Assembly (NCBI GenBank): GCA_947069175.1
Contig: CAMTDV010000003.1
Coordinates: forward strand, 30,530,853 to 30,594,852
DNA from: Scalesia atractyloides
Lineage: Eukaryota; Streptophyta; Magnoliopsida; Asterales; Asteraceae
Direction: 5' to 3'
DNA: 64,000 bases
Shown: in pieces, positions 31,626-43,182 of the stretch
Numbering within the stretch: position 1 is the stretch's first letter
How the letters are laid out: every line of letters starts with the position of its first letter
Made by a program: the position numbers and the translations under genes
The notes under the pieces: generated by a model
Database searches by the model: none
Seen by the model: only the letters and a program-made list of their open reading frames with translations
Told to the model about the DNA's origin: nothing

Positions 31626-33740
31626 TTAATAAGTGTCATACAACCCCCCAATAGACAAGGTAGAAGCTTTCCCTAATGACAGACGGGATTCAAAAATATC
31701 AAAGATACACCTGTAATTTACCTCTCCGTTCATATTCTCCCCAACTAAAAGACCAAGATATGTGAAAGGATCCTTTCCAAGCTTGCACTTTAGGATCCCG
31801 ATCATGTATTCCACCTCTACCGCATTAGCACCAATCCCAAACAAATTTGACTTCGTTAAAATATTTTTAACCCTAAGAAACACCTTATCAATCTAGTCAC
31901 GTTCTTTATATTAAACATACTCCATTCCCCAATCAATATACAATTGTCCACGTAAAAATATATGAGATATAGTCGGCTCGTCATTAGGTAACTTAATACC
32001 ATTAAAAGCGCCAACACCACATGCTCTCCTAATCATACCTAAAAAAGCCTCCATGGAAAGAATAAATAAAATTGGGAGGATAGAATCACCTTGCCGCATA
32101 CCTTTGGAACACTAGAATTCGAATGTAGGTGCCCCATTCACAATGAGAAAGGACCTAGCTAAAGAGATAATCCCATACACCCATGTACACCTCCACAAAG
32201 AGAATCCCAATGCCTAAAAACCGAAATGACAAAGTCCCAATTCACATTATCGTACGCTTTTTCAAGTCGATATTGAAAGCCTTGGCCTTTCTTTTCTTAA
32301 CCCACGCTAGAATTTCTATCAACATAAGAGCCCCGTCAAGGATATACATATCTATTATAAACATCGGTTGGTTAGTTAAGATAAGCGAACCAATAACCTT
32401 TTTGCACCGATTAGCAAGGACTTTAGAGATAATCTTATTAATAAGACCCACTTAATTAATGTGTCTATAATCATTAAGGATACCCATGTCTTTACCTTTA
32501 GGAATAAGGGAAATAAACGAAGAACTAGAACCCTTATTAATAATTTCTTATTCAAAGAAGCACTAAAAATTCTACAAAAAATCATCTTCAAAATAGTCCC
32601 AAATTTCTTTTATAAATCTTATACTAAAACCTTCCTGGCTTGGAGCTCTATCATCCCCACATTCAAAAAACGTTCCTTTAATTTTACTAACCATAAATTT
32701 TGAGATAAGAAAATCAGAACCCATCTCCAAAACTTTGTTTAATATTTGCACTCCATGGCTGGTCTTTGATGCCTATCTTCCTGGAATCTATTTTCTAAAG
32801 AAACCGAATATTTCTTTCTTGATTAATTTAGGTTTGGACACCCATCTCTCATTAATACTAAGGCCATGGATGGAATCACTAGTTTTTCTAATATTAACAA
32901 TACCATGAAAAAAAACCTAATTCTCATCTCCATTTGTAGCCCATTTAACTCTCAACCTTTGTCTTATGTTTTTCGCCTTGTGGGCTTCTAGCTCACGTAA
33001 ATATTTCTTACATATGAACCTATGTCTTTTCCTCCGATAATTCCCACTTTCAAGAAACAAATCCAACTCCACCGTCGATTTTTCTTCATCCTCCCCTTCT
33101 TTTTTTCTAGTGTTATCTCACCATTTTCTAATTTTCTTCCTCAAACATTTAAATTTCTCCATCAAATTTATATATGTGGGACCTACGTCATTGAAAGCAT
33201 CCAAAGTTGCTTTCACTGTTTCTACAAAATCCGACCGATCCAACCATGAATTAGAAAAAACAAAACGGCTTTAGGCCAATGTTAAGGTCCTTAAGCGTAA
33301 TAACAACGAATTGTGGTATGAAAGCCGTATTAGGCAGAGCTCTTAAGCACATCTCGGACCATTTATTAAGAAAATTTTGACACACCAACACAATATCTTA
33401 CTCAATTCTTTAACTTTCTCATTCTCCACTAAGAAAGCATACATACTTCCTTTCATATCATATTCAATCAATTCCGCATCAAAAAAAATTATTGAATTCT
33501 CTCACACATAAAGGGTTGAAACTTCGAAATGTTCCTTTCTTCTAGACATCTATCAGTATTATAATCACCCGAAATCACCTAGAGACCAAAAACACTGTAT
33601 CCTGATCTACAAAATTTGCAACCACAAAGCACGTTTGGCAGTTGGCATAGACGAATTTAGATTTACCCCAAAACTTGGCGAAATCTTTTTCAGTCAACTC
33701 AAAAAACTAAGTCTCTTGAAGCCAGGAAGACACAATACCA
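31626..33740 (-). pseudogene. Decayed L1-type LINE (endonuclease and reverse transcriptase remnants)
   Basis: Minus-strand pieces in the right order for plant L1 elements. At about 33730-33480 lie the endonuclease words LQET and GDYNTDR...LEERN (the Glu and Asp of the AP-like endonuclease). At about 32960-32780, NGDEN and SIHGLSINERWVSKPKLIKKEI form the segment before RT. At 32591-32242 are INKIISKVLANRCKKVIGS and YILDGALMLIEI, and at 32099-31911 MRQGDSILPILFILSMEAFL. At 31883-31626 GIGANAVEVEYMIGILKCK, PFTYLGLLVG and FESRLSLGKAS form the RT C-terminal part. The YADD catalytic box is replaced by unrelated residues after SHIF. Many stops and frame changes separate the pieces. No poly-A tail or 5' ORF1 is seen, and the 5' side is bounded by the gypsy element at 33805. 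Confidence 0.82.
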
Positions 33741-36636
33741 AATAAAAAAAGACAATTGCAAATAAAAAGACACGATTTAAATAAAAATTCTAAAATCCAA
33801 AAGTTGTCACACCCAGTATTTTCAAACAAACACCGGTGGGCCCGGGTGGGGAATATCGTGACGTAAGTTGATATCATTAGAGTCAATTAAACACAACACA
33901 TTGAAAGTCTTGGAGTTAAATTACTATTACAAATCAAACATTCAAAATACAAAAAAATAATATACAGTTGTAACGAAAGATCCACAGGCGGATCGTAAAA
34001 TGTACAAAAATGTATAACAGACTTTGGGCAGATCTAAGGATTTGCAAGATCCTCTTATATCTCTATCGAGCAGCTTCCAGCCTATTTTGTATTGTACCTG
34101 CAACTTAGTCTTTTGAAAATATGTCAGCTTTCGCTGGTAAATACACCCGACTGACTCATTTTAAAAACATTTGAAAATTATTTTAAGTGCACAAGGCACA
34201 AAATCTTTTATAACTTGGGAAAGTTGACCTTGCAACCTTGTTAACAGATTCACATGTTTGTCCATACATACAGGGCCCAGTATAAAAATCGAGACATGAT
34301 TAACGTACACACCACTTATGAACTCACGAAGGAGTTATCCCCAACAAGTGTGGGTAGTTGCATTTGAGCGTCTGTCTGGTGTATGCCTACACCCCGCGCT
34401 AAGGTCGTGGCCATTATCTAATGTAATGAGCCGAGGACATCCAGGACACAGTAGTTAACCCCTGATGTTTAAGTTATCAAACAAAACTGATTAAAACAAA
34501 ATATGCAGATTTACTAGCCACTAATCGGCATTGATTGATCCCATTTCCGACCAAGCGGTAGTAATTTATCGTATCCCAAGCCCGTATAGGGAAAATAAGT
34601 CAAGAGTATTTACCTGAGCTAGTCTTCTTTTAATTTCAATAACTCAGCCGTATACAAAAGTACTAAGTGCAGATAGCATTTACCGGCAAGGCTCTAGTCT
34701 GATTACGGCATAAGATAACCAATTAATACTAGCGGTCTTTATTAAGTCATAGACTTAGACCGAGTAGTGTACATGATCAAAACGTATAACGCTTGATTAA
34801 ACGATGATCGGATCGAATGTAGTTTAAACCCGACAAGTACTTTGACTTGTATAATATGGGTAAACTATAAATATTCTGGATTTTGAAACTCAAATGACAA
34901 GGTTAAACCCGTTTCGGTTAATTTTCGTAAAATAGTTACATATACTTAACCGTACGCATATTAGCGATATCGGGTAACCGGATAAGTCATGGACAATTTC
35001 TATTTGCCAGTAGGATATCAACTTGCATGCCCGAAAAGGTTTTGAAACGGAATTATGCCTCATAAGGGCGTTTTGGTAATTATATGTCGTATAAAAGGAA
35101 CTTGCGTGTATTCTGATGTTATGATCATAAACATTTTGGAAAAATACTTAATTTGTGACATAATATCAGTAAGATAGCACACATAAGTGTGGTTTATAGT
35201 TTAAGACCAAACTATGCACCGAAAGGGCATTTTGTTCATTTAAAAAGTATAGTTTATGATATTATATTAAAATCAGTTTATGATCAGAATATTAATATCA
35301 TAATATGTTAGTTATATTAACATATCAGTAGGTACTTCATTTGCAAGTTCATTGTTGATTAAAACCATGTTTTATGTAAAAAGGGCATTTTGGTCAAATT
35401 TTGACATTTTACGGAACTCGTGCATAAACTCAGATTATGATTATAATCATGTAATATAACCTTAGAGGGTTATGCTACATTGCATTACGATCATAATGTG
35501 ACCTTAATACAAAAGTTAACTAATCTAAGTCGGGTCAGAATCGAAAGTCAAAGCAAAAGTCACACTTCACGACTTTCGGTTGCGAACCAACTCTAGGACT
35601 GAAATTGACGGATCGAACATGTTCCCACATGTTCTAATAATCATTACCAACTTGTTTAAGTGTCAAAAACATGTTTATAACATACATTAACTCATATTAT
35701 GATTTTTATGAAATCTGACCCGTTTGACTTTTTTTTTTAAACAATAACTTTGACCCGTCAATTGACCTAGTAAACGTGATCCTTAGGAGGTGCCCCTTTA
35801 AGGGGTTAATACCTTCCTAATTACGATCACTTAGCCATGTTCATTTCGAACAATGGCTGGACCATAATGGTCTTAACCGAAAGTCAAGGCATTTGTCGAA
35901 AATGCTTGACGTTTGGCTATTAAAAGCCTATAAAAGAAAAGAGCAGAGATGGAGCACTTGCAAGTGATCCAAGGGAAGCTCCCAAATGGTCAGGAACTTC
36001 CAAGAGTGTGATAGAGAGGAGAAATAGGTGAATGAGCAAAGCATGAGTGAGTTTAGGTTGCTATTTATAGTGTAAGAAGTGCAAGGAGATGGAGCCATGT
36101 GTTAGGTGTGTTGTAGGATCATTACATGTGTCCAATTAGGTGTCAAGAGCTGGTGAAGTATGGCAATTTGCAGGCTAGGTGGCTTCCTCACAAAGATTTG
36201 GGGTTATTAACACATCTAGTCCGTCAAATATAGTTTTATTAAATGTCATGAATTGTCCCTTGACTTATATTTCATGACATAATGGCACAACTAGTTCTTT
36301 TTGTTCAATACAAGATGCATTGAAGAAGAGTACGAATAACCGAATGTTCATGGGTGTCACACTAGATGTTCTTATTATAAATGTTTACTAGCTTAAATGT
36401 GAAAGATACGATACTTGCGGTTTCATGGGTTAAATTACCCAATCTAGTAAGGTTAAAGGTTCGGTGAAAGAGCGGAATGCTCAACGATGGTAAATAAAAA
36501 GATATCATCTCAACCGAGAGACGTTGGGCCTAAACGTGGCTTGATTAAATAAGTAATATGAAAATAACAAAGTCTGGGGGCCTTTGGGTCATTTAAAAAA
36601 GTTAAAACAAGGAAAAACTAAGGCTCTATGAGCCCG

Positions 36637-36733
36637 CCGTAGGCTACGGTCGCCAGACCGTAGCTTACGGTAAATGATAAATTGTTCCAGCAGCTTCAAA
36701 CCATAGGCTACGGTTCTCAACCATAGGTTACGG
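36637..36733. repeat. Four CCGTAGGCTACGG near-palindromes in gypsy LTR
   Basis: Copies at 36637, 36658, 36701 and 36721, each 13 bp and nearly self-complementary around a central base. The matching set in the other LTR is at 41866-41962. Confidence 0.8.
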
Positions 36734-36890
36734 TTAGTTTTGTGAATTTTTGAGATTTTTGAAAATGTTTACCGAACACGTATTTTTTACGAGGTGTTAC
36801 ATAATCCCTCCATTGTCCAACCTTAGTGTATTTTCAGAATTAATCCCTCTCGTCCAGCTAGTGGTTCACATGAGAGTTAGGACTTCGAAA

Positions 36891-37116
36891 GGATCATTCA
36901 GAGGCTCAGTATAAGCATGTTGACCCCGATGTCACTCAGAGGCTGGGCATGTTGACATTAATGGTCACTCAAAGGCCAAGTTTAAGCATGTTGACACTAA
37001 TGATCACTCAGAGGCTAAGTTTAAGCATGTTAACACTAATGGTCACTCAGAGGCTAAGTTTATGCATGTTAACATCAGAAGGTCACTCAGAGACTTAGTT
37101 TGAGCATATTGACACC
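36891..37116. repeat. Minisatellite, 6 units of about 39 bp
   Basis: Units of the type TCACTCAGAGGCTAAGTTTA followed by GCATGTTGACACTAATGG. The corresponding array at 42176-42440 has seven units. Confidence 0.88.
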
Positions 37117-37202
37117 TTCAGTCCCTATTAGTCTTTAATAGACTAAAAAAATATATAACACGTGTCACTTTATTATTGGACACGCTTTTACGAGGTGATA
37201 CA

Positions 37203-37220
37203 TCCTCACCCCTTAAAAGA
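37203..37220 (-). other. Polypurine tract of the gypsy element
   Basis: Minus-strand TCTTTTAAGGGGTGAGGA abuts the 3' LTR start. Confidence 0.75.
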
Positions 37221-37239
37221 AATCTCGACCTCGAGATTT

Positions 37240-38485
37240 TATTAAAAAAGATGGGGCCTTTTGTCGCATAGTGGACTCAACCTCTCATGTATACTCGGGC
37301 CCTCAAAGGGCATCCCACTTAACCTTTACGATAGGTATAAACTTCCTTCGGAGATTTTTAACCTGTCGATCCTCGATCGAAATTGGTTTCTTAGTGAACC
37401 TCAGGTTTTTATCAATTTGCACATCTTGATATGACATTGCTAGCGACCCATCGACTAGACATTTCTTTAAATTAGATACGTGGAACACATCATGGATTCC
37501 ACTTAGCTCCTCAGACAGCTTGAGCTTGTAAGTTACAGAACCGACACATTCGATTACCTTGAATGGTCCAATATATATCGGGCTCAACTTTCCCTTCTTT
37601 CCGAAGCGCATCACACCTTTCCACGGTGATACCTTTAAAAATACTTGGTCCCCTATTTGGAACTTAAGAGGTTTTCGCCTCTTATCTGCATAACTTTTCT
37701 GCCTATCACGGGCAGCTTTGAGACGATCACGGATTTGTATTTTCTTATCCATGGTTTCCAGGACAATCTCTGGTCATGATAGTTAGGCTTCCCCAATTTC
37801 TGCCCAGCACACAGGCGTTCTACATTTTCTCCCATACAAGGCCTCAAAAGGAGCAGCCTTGATGCTCGTATGATAGCTGTTATTTTAGGAGAATTCTATT
37901 AGGGGTAAGTGGTCATCCCAGCTTCCACCTAAATCAATCACACATGCCTTAAGCATGTCTTCCAATGTCTGGATAGTAAGCTCACTCTGACCATCAGTCT
38001 GCGGATGGTAAGCCGTACTAAAATTTAATCGTGTGCCTAACGATTGTTGAAAACTTTTCCAAAAGTGAGATGTGTATCTAGTATCTCTATCAGATACAAT
38101 AGATACCGGCACACCGTGTAGGGACACAATCTAGTCCACATATAGCTTTGCCAACTTATCAAAATTATAAGTCTCTTTAATTGGCAAGAAATGTGCTGAC
38201 TTAGTCAGCCTGTCCACAATGACCCAAATAGTATCATTGCCCCGTTTGGTCTTAGGTAACTTGGTAATCAAATCCATAATTACCATTTCCCATTTCCAGG
38301 TGGGAATCTTAAGCTGTTGTAGGAGTCCTGACGGTTTCTGATGTTCGGCTTTAACTTGCGAACACGTCAGACACTTAACTACATAAGTGGCTATGGATTT
38401 CTTCAAACCCATCCACCAATAGTTCTTTTTCAGATCTTGATACATTTTGTCACCACCTGGGTGAACTGAGTATTTCGAATTATGT
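37240..38485 (-). pseudogene. Ty3/gypsy integrase with chromodomain-like C-terminus
   Basis: The zinc-binding region shows YSVHPGGDKMYQDL and CLTCSQVKAEHQ (CX2C). The catalytic core shows the first Asp in VIMDLITKLPK, the second in VSDRD and the Glu in GQSE, so the DDE residues are all readable. The C-terminal part has GDQVFLKVSPWKGVMRFGKKGKLSPIYIGPF-type sequence (a GPF/Y-like module), then RQVKNLRRKFIPIVKVKW and, past an in-frame stop, GPEYTWE, which looks like a chromodomain remnant. Stops after LYVD (about 38131) and in the chromodomain, and frame changes near 37750-37885 and 38499, inactivate it. Chromodomains direct integration of this group to heterochromatin in known relatives. Confidence 0.85.
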
Positions 38486-38498
38486 GCTTCTTGGAGGA

Positions 38499-39245
38499 TT
38501 AGTTCTCTAAGTCCTCCGAGATTGGAACCCAGATTCTTCCATTGAATCTAAGGATTCCATCCTTTCCAGGCGTTAACTGATCAACAATTCTGCCTAATCC
38601 CTCATTAGGAATATTAGCCTCTAATAGGGCTTGCTTTTGCGCATCTAATAATTTCTCATTCAAGCTATTTTTGAGCTCAATTCTCTTAGCGTTAATCCTA
38701 ATGGGCTTAACCTTTTCCTTGCGACTCAAGGCATCAGCAACGACATTTGCCTTGCCGGGATGATAGCGAATTTCGCAATCATAATCATTAAGTGTTTCCA
38801 TCCAACGGCGCTGTCGCATGTTCAATTCTTTCTGATTGAACAGATGTTGGAGGCTCTTATGGTCAGTGTATATAATACACTTTGTGCCATATAAGTAATG
38901 TCTCCATAACTTAAGTGCAAATACAACAGCACCCAATTCCAAATCATGGGTGGTGTAATTCCTTTCGTGCATCTTTAATTGTCATGATGCATAAGCAATC
39001 ACTTTGCCTTTTTGCATTAGCACACAGCCCATGCCAGTGTGCGAGGCATCACAATAAACGACAAATTCGTCAATACCCTCAGGTAGAGATAACACAGGAG
39101 CGTTGCTCAACTTGTGTTTCACAATCTCAAAAGATTCTTGTTGTTTTGGACCCCAATTAAACTTGACATTCTTACGGGTCAAGGTAGTTAAAGGAGTGGC
39201 TATCCTCGAAAAGTTCTCAATGAACCTCCTATAGTATCCAGCCAA
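38499..39245 (-). pseudogene. Ty3/gypsy RNase H domain
   Basis: Minus-strand frames 39245-38982 and 38972-38499 cover the RT connection and RNase H: YYRRFIENFSRIATPLT, VVYCDASHTGMGCVLMQ (catalytic Asp of the DAS motif), [24 protein letters not shown] (catalytic Glu), [12 protein letters not shown] (catalytic Asp) and [21 protein letters not shown] with DALSRK at the end. A stop near 38975 (after IAYAS) splits them, and a one-base frame change near 38530 joins badly to integrase. Confidence 0.87.
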
Positions 39246-39263
39246 TCCTAAGAAACTACGAAT

Positions 39264-40150
39264 TTATGACGGAGTCTTGAGAGCTTCCCAATTCATTATG
39301 GCTTCTATCTTGGCGGGATCCACTTGGATACCACGCTCACTTACAACATGTCCAAGAAATTGGACTTCTCTAAGCCAAAACTCACATTTAGAGAACTTAG
39401 CATAAAGCTTTTCTTGCCTTAGTAATTCTAGGATGCACCGAAGATGTTTCTCGTGATCAACTTGATTACGATAGTAGATAAGTATGTCGTCTATAAAGAC
39501 AATGACAAACTTATCTAGGTACGGCTTACAGACTCTATTCATGAGATCCATGAATGATGCAGGTGCATTTGTTAGCCCCAACAGCATCACCAAAAATTCA
39601 AAGTGACCATAGCGGGTCCTAAAGGCAGTCTTGGGAACATCCTCACTCCTAACCTTCAATTGATGATATCCTGATCTTAAGTCGATCTTGGAGAAGTAAC
39701 TAGCCACTTGAAGTTGAACGAACGATCGTTATCTTGTTTAGTTCACGATAATCAATGCACATCTGCATTGAACCGTCCTTTTTCTTAAAGAAAAGGATAG
39801 GAGCTCCCCAAGGCGAGGAACTAGGCTGAATTCTCCAAGAGTTCATCCAATTCAACTCTTAACTCATTCATTTTGGTTGGTGCTAGCCTATATGGAGCTC
39901 TAGCTATGGGTGCTGACCCTGGTAGGATGTCAATCCTAAACTCCACTTGCCTATCTGGAGGTAGGCCTGGTAATTCTTCTGGGAATACATCGGGATACTC
40001 CGAGATAACTGAAAGGTCTTTAATATTTGGCTTCGGCTTGTTAATAGTTACTTGTGCCATGTAAATGACACAACCTTTCCCTAGACACTTGGATGCTTTA
40101 AATAATGACACTTTTTTTGGCAATCCATAGTGTGAATCTCCAAAGATGGT
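39264..40150 (-). pseudogene. Ty3/gypsy reverse transcriptase and end of protease
   Basis: Starts inside the protease-RT linker at the deletion junction. FPEELPGLPPDRQVEFRIDI and [18 protein letters not shown] mark the RT N-terminus (40123-39840). After a damaged stretch (39820-39708), [37 protein letters not shown] and the active-site box [12 protein letters not shown] are present (39707-39264), then [21 protein letters not shown]. The catalytic Asp pair of the IDD box is intact. Frameshifts between 39820 and 39708 and stops break the ORF. Confidence 0.88.
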
Positions 40151-41865
40151 GAGGATATCAACTTACATGCCCGAAAAGGTTTCTATTTGCCATTATATTT
40201 TAAATAAGTTAAAATATCAGTAGGATATCAACTTACATGCCCGAAAAGGTTTTGAAACGAAATTATGCCTCATAAGGGCGTTTTGGTAATCACATGTCGT
40301 ATAAAAGGAACTTGCGTGTATTCTGATGTTATGATCATAAACATTCTGGAAAAATACTTAATTTGTGATATAATATCAGTAAGCTAGCACACATAAGTGT
40401 GGTTTATGGTTTAAGACCAAACTATGCACCGAAAGGGCATTTTGGTCATTTAAAAAGTATAGTTTACGATATTATATTAAAATTAGTTTATGATCAGAAT
40501 ATTAATATCATAATATGTTAGTTACATTAGCATATCAGTAGGTACTTCATTTGCAAGTTCATTGTTGATTAAAACCATGTTTTATGTAAAAAGGGCATTT
40601 TTGTTAAATTTTGACATTTTACGGAACTTGTGCATAAACTCAGATTATGATTATAATCATGTAATATAACCTCAGAGGGTTATGCTACATTGCATTACAA
40701 TCATAATGTGGCCTTAATAAAAAAGTTAACTAATTTAAGTCGGGTCAGAATCGAAAGTCAAAGCTGAAGTCAAACTTCGCGACTTTCGGTTGCGAACCAA
40801 CTCTAGGACTGAAATTGACGGATCGAACATGTTCCCACATTTTCTAATAATTATTACCAACTTTTTTAAGTGTCAAAAACATGTTTATAACATACATAAA
40901 CTCATTATGATTTTTATGAAATCTGACACGTTTGACTTTTTTTTAAAATAATAACTTTGACCGTCAATTGACCTAGTAAACGTGATCCTTAGGAGGTGTC
41001 CCTTTTAAGGGGTTAATACCTTCCTAATTATGATCACTTAGCCATGTTCATTTCGAACAATGGCTGGACCATAATGGTCTTAACCGAAAGTCAAGGCATT
41101 TGTCGAAAATGCTTGACTTTTGGCTATTAAAAGCCTATAAAAGAAAAGAGCAGAGATGGAGCACTTACAAGTGATCCAAGGGAAACTTAGAACTCAAAGG
41201 GAAGCTCCCAAATGGTCAGGAACTTCCAAGAGTGTAATAGAGAGGAGAAGAAGTAAATGAGCAAAGAATGAGTGAGTTTAGGTTGCTATTTATAGTGTAA
41301 GAAGTGCAAGGAGATGGAGCCATGTGTTAGGTGTGTTGTAGGATCATTACATGTGTCCAATTAGGTGTCAAGAGCTAGTGAAGTGTGGCAATTTGTAGGC
41401 TAGGTGGCTTCCTCACAAAGATTTGGGGTTTTTAACACATTTAGTCCGTCAAATGTAGTTTTATTAAATGACATGAATTGTCCCTTGACTTATATTTCAT
41501 GACATAATGGCACAACTAGTTCTTTTTGTTCAATACAAGATGCATTGAAGAAGAGTACGAATAACCGAACGTTAATGGGTGTCACGCAGACGTTCTTATA
41601 ACTTATAATTGTTTACTAGCTTAAATGTGAAAGATACGATACTTGCAGTTCATGGGTTAAATTACCGAATCTAGTAAGGTTAAAGGTTCGGTGGAGGAGC
41701 GGAATGCTCAAGGATGGTAAATAAAAAGATATCGTCTCAACCGAGAGACGTTCGGGCCTAAAAGTGGCTTGATCAAATAAGTAATATGAAAATAACAAAG
41801 TCTGGGGGCCTTTGGGTCATTTAAAAAAAGTTAAAACAAGGAAAAACTAAGGATCTAGGAGCCCG

Positions 41866-41962
41866 CCGTAGGCTCCGGTCACCAATCCATAGCTTACAGT
41901 AAATGATAAATTGTTCCAGTAGCTTCAAACCGTAGGCTACGGTTCTCAACCGTAGGTTACAG
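41866..41962. repeat. Near-palindrome set in gypsy 5' LTR
   Basis: Four copies related to CCGTAGGCTACGG at 41866, 41887, 41930 and 41950. Two or three are degraded by point changes. Confidence 0.75.
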
Positions 41963-42175
41963 TTAGTTTTATGAATTTTTGAGATTTTTGAACATGTTTG
42001 GGTGGCTAGCTCATTGAGGTATGATCCGAGGGTATGTATACGTGTCGGTATTTTACCGAACACGTATTTTTTTACGAGGTATTACATAATCCCTCCATTG
42101 TCCAGCCTTAGTGTATTTTCAGAATTAATCCCTCTCATCCAGCTAGTGGTTCACATGAGAGTTAGGACTTCGTAA

Positions 42176-42440
42176 GGATCATTCAGAGGCTCAGTATAAG
42201 CATGTTGACCCTGATGTCACTCAGAGGCTGGGAATGTTGACACTAATGGTCACTCAGAGGCCAAATTTAAGCATGTTGACACTAACGGTCACTCAGAGGC
42301 TAACTTTAAGCATGTTGACACTAATGGTCACTCAGAGGCTAAGTTTAAGCATGTTGACACTAATGGTCACTTAGAGGCTAAGTTTATGCATGTTGACATC
42401 AGAAGGTCACTCAGAGACTTAGTTTGAGCATATTGACACC
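42176..42440. repeat. Minisatellite, 7 units of about 39 bp
   Basis: Same unit as 36891-37116 with one extra repeat, so unit number changed after the element inserted. Confidence 0.88.
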
Positions 42441-42635
42441 TTCAGTCCCTATTAGTCTTTAATAGACTTAAAAAAAATATTAACACGTGTCACTTTATTA
42501 TTGGACACGATTTTACGAGGTGTTACAAAAGCGAAAACCTAAAATGAAAGATCTTAGAGTTTAACGAGATGGTTTTAATGATGCTAAAATGAATTCAATC
42601 GGTGTACGTTTGATACCTTCCCTACGACTTTCTAT

Positions 42636-43066
42636 TCTTGGAGCATATTATATCCGTCACTGTACATATTATATCTGTCACTGTGGAATAGACTAGATAA
42701 AGCGTGTGTTGAATATTGTATAGATTACATAAACACATGACGTAAGTGCGAACGTGAGAGGTGTAAATGTGTCACTTCGTACGAAGTAGTCACTTCATAA
42801 GAAGGTAAAATGCTCACTTCGCATGAGAGTAAAATATCTATAAATAGCGTCGTGTGTTCATAGTTTTGTAAGTTTTGGAGTTCCTAGAGGGGAAACGCTT
42901 GCGAAATTTCTCCAGAATTCCTTCAGCTTGACAAGATGTATACTCTTTCGGTATGAATGAATGAAACATTAGACTTCTGCTTCTACTCCTATCTTAATAA
43001 CATTCTGCCGAATTAGTTCTATTTTACCCAAACTTCCGTTTAAAACCGCCGGATCCTAGAATATCA
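42636..43066 (+). repeat. 5' LTR of the small element (431 bp)
   Basis: Starts TCTTGGAGCATATTAT (normal TG mutated to TC) with a local duplication of CATATTATATC(C/T)GTCACTG, and ends GAATATCA before the primer site. A CTATAAATAG TATA box is at about 42838. Confidence 0.85.
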
Positions 43067-43068
43067 AT

Positions 43069-43080
43069 TGGTATCAGAGC
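43069..43080 (+). other. Primer binding site of the small element
   Basis: TGGTATCAGAGC, the initiator tRNA-Met type, two bases after the LTR. Confidence 0.88.
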
Positions 43081-43182
43081 TACGGTACCCGATTCAATTG
43101 ATCTAATAGTTGACTGAATCACCTACGCTCATTAATTATGGGCATTTAGGGGTTGTAGACGTAAATCATCAAATAAATGGAC

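Larger units (their letters stand above)
33805..37202 (-). repeat. 3' LTR of the gypsy element (3398 bp)
   Basis: On the minus strand it starts TGTATCACCTCG (37202) and ends GGGTGTGACA (33805). It contains four near-palindromes CCGTAGGCTACGG (36637-36733) and a six-unit minisatellite of about 39 bp (36891-37116). Compared with the right LTR it lacks about 57 bp near 36771. Confidence 0.86.
33805..42527 (-). mobile_element. Chromovirus-like Ty3/gypsy element with internal deletion
   Basis: On the minus strand: partial 5' LTR (42527-40152), pol from the protease/RT boundary to the integrase C-terminus (about 40150-37240), polypurine tract (37220-37203), complete 3' LTR (37202-33805). The flanks AAAGT (33800-33804) and AAAGC (42528-42532) are a 5-bp target duplication with one change. 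The inner part of the 5' LTR, the primer site, gag and most of protease are missing. The order RT-RNase H-integrase plus a chromodomain-like tail suggests the Tekay/Del group; that name is inference. Confidence 0.88.
40152..42527 (-). repeat. Truncated 5' LTR of the gypsy element
   Basis: On the minus strand it begins TGTAACACCTCG at 42527 and is homologous to 37202-35012 of the other LTR. The remaining LTR 3' part is deleted. At the broken end AGGATATCAACTTACATGCC occurs twice (40151 and 40222) around about 40 bp. It carries the palindrome set 41866-41962 and the seven-unit minisatellite. Confidence 0.85.

Noticed and set aside
42176..42440. CRISPR-like array
   Set aside because: Regular ~39-bp period, but there are no unique spacers and the locus is an LTR of a plant gypsy element. 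It is a minisatellite.
33805..42527. Endogenous pararetrovirus or caulimovirus
   Set aside because: RT-RNase H-integrase order with LTRs, a DDE integrase, a polypurine tract and a target duplication identifies a Ty3/gypsy retrotransposon.
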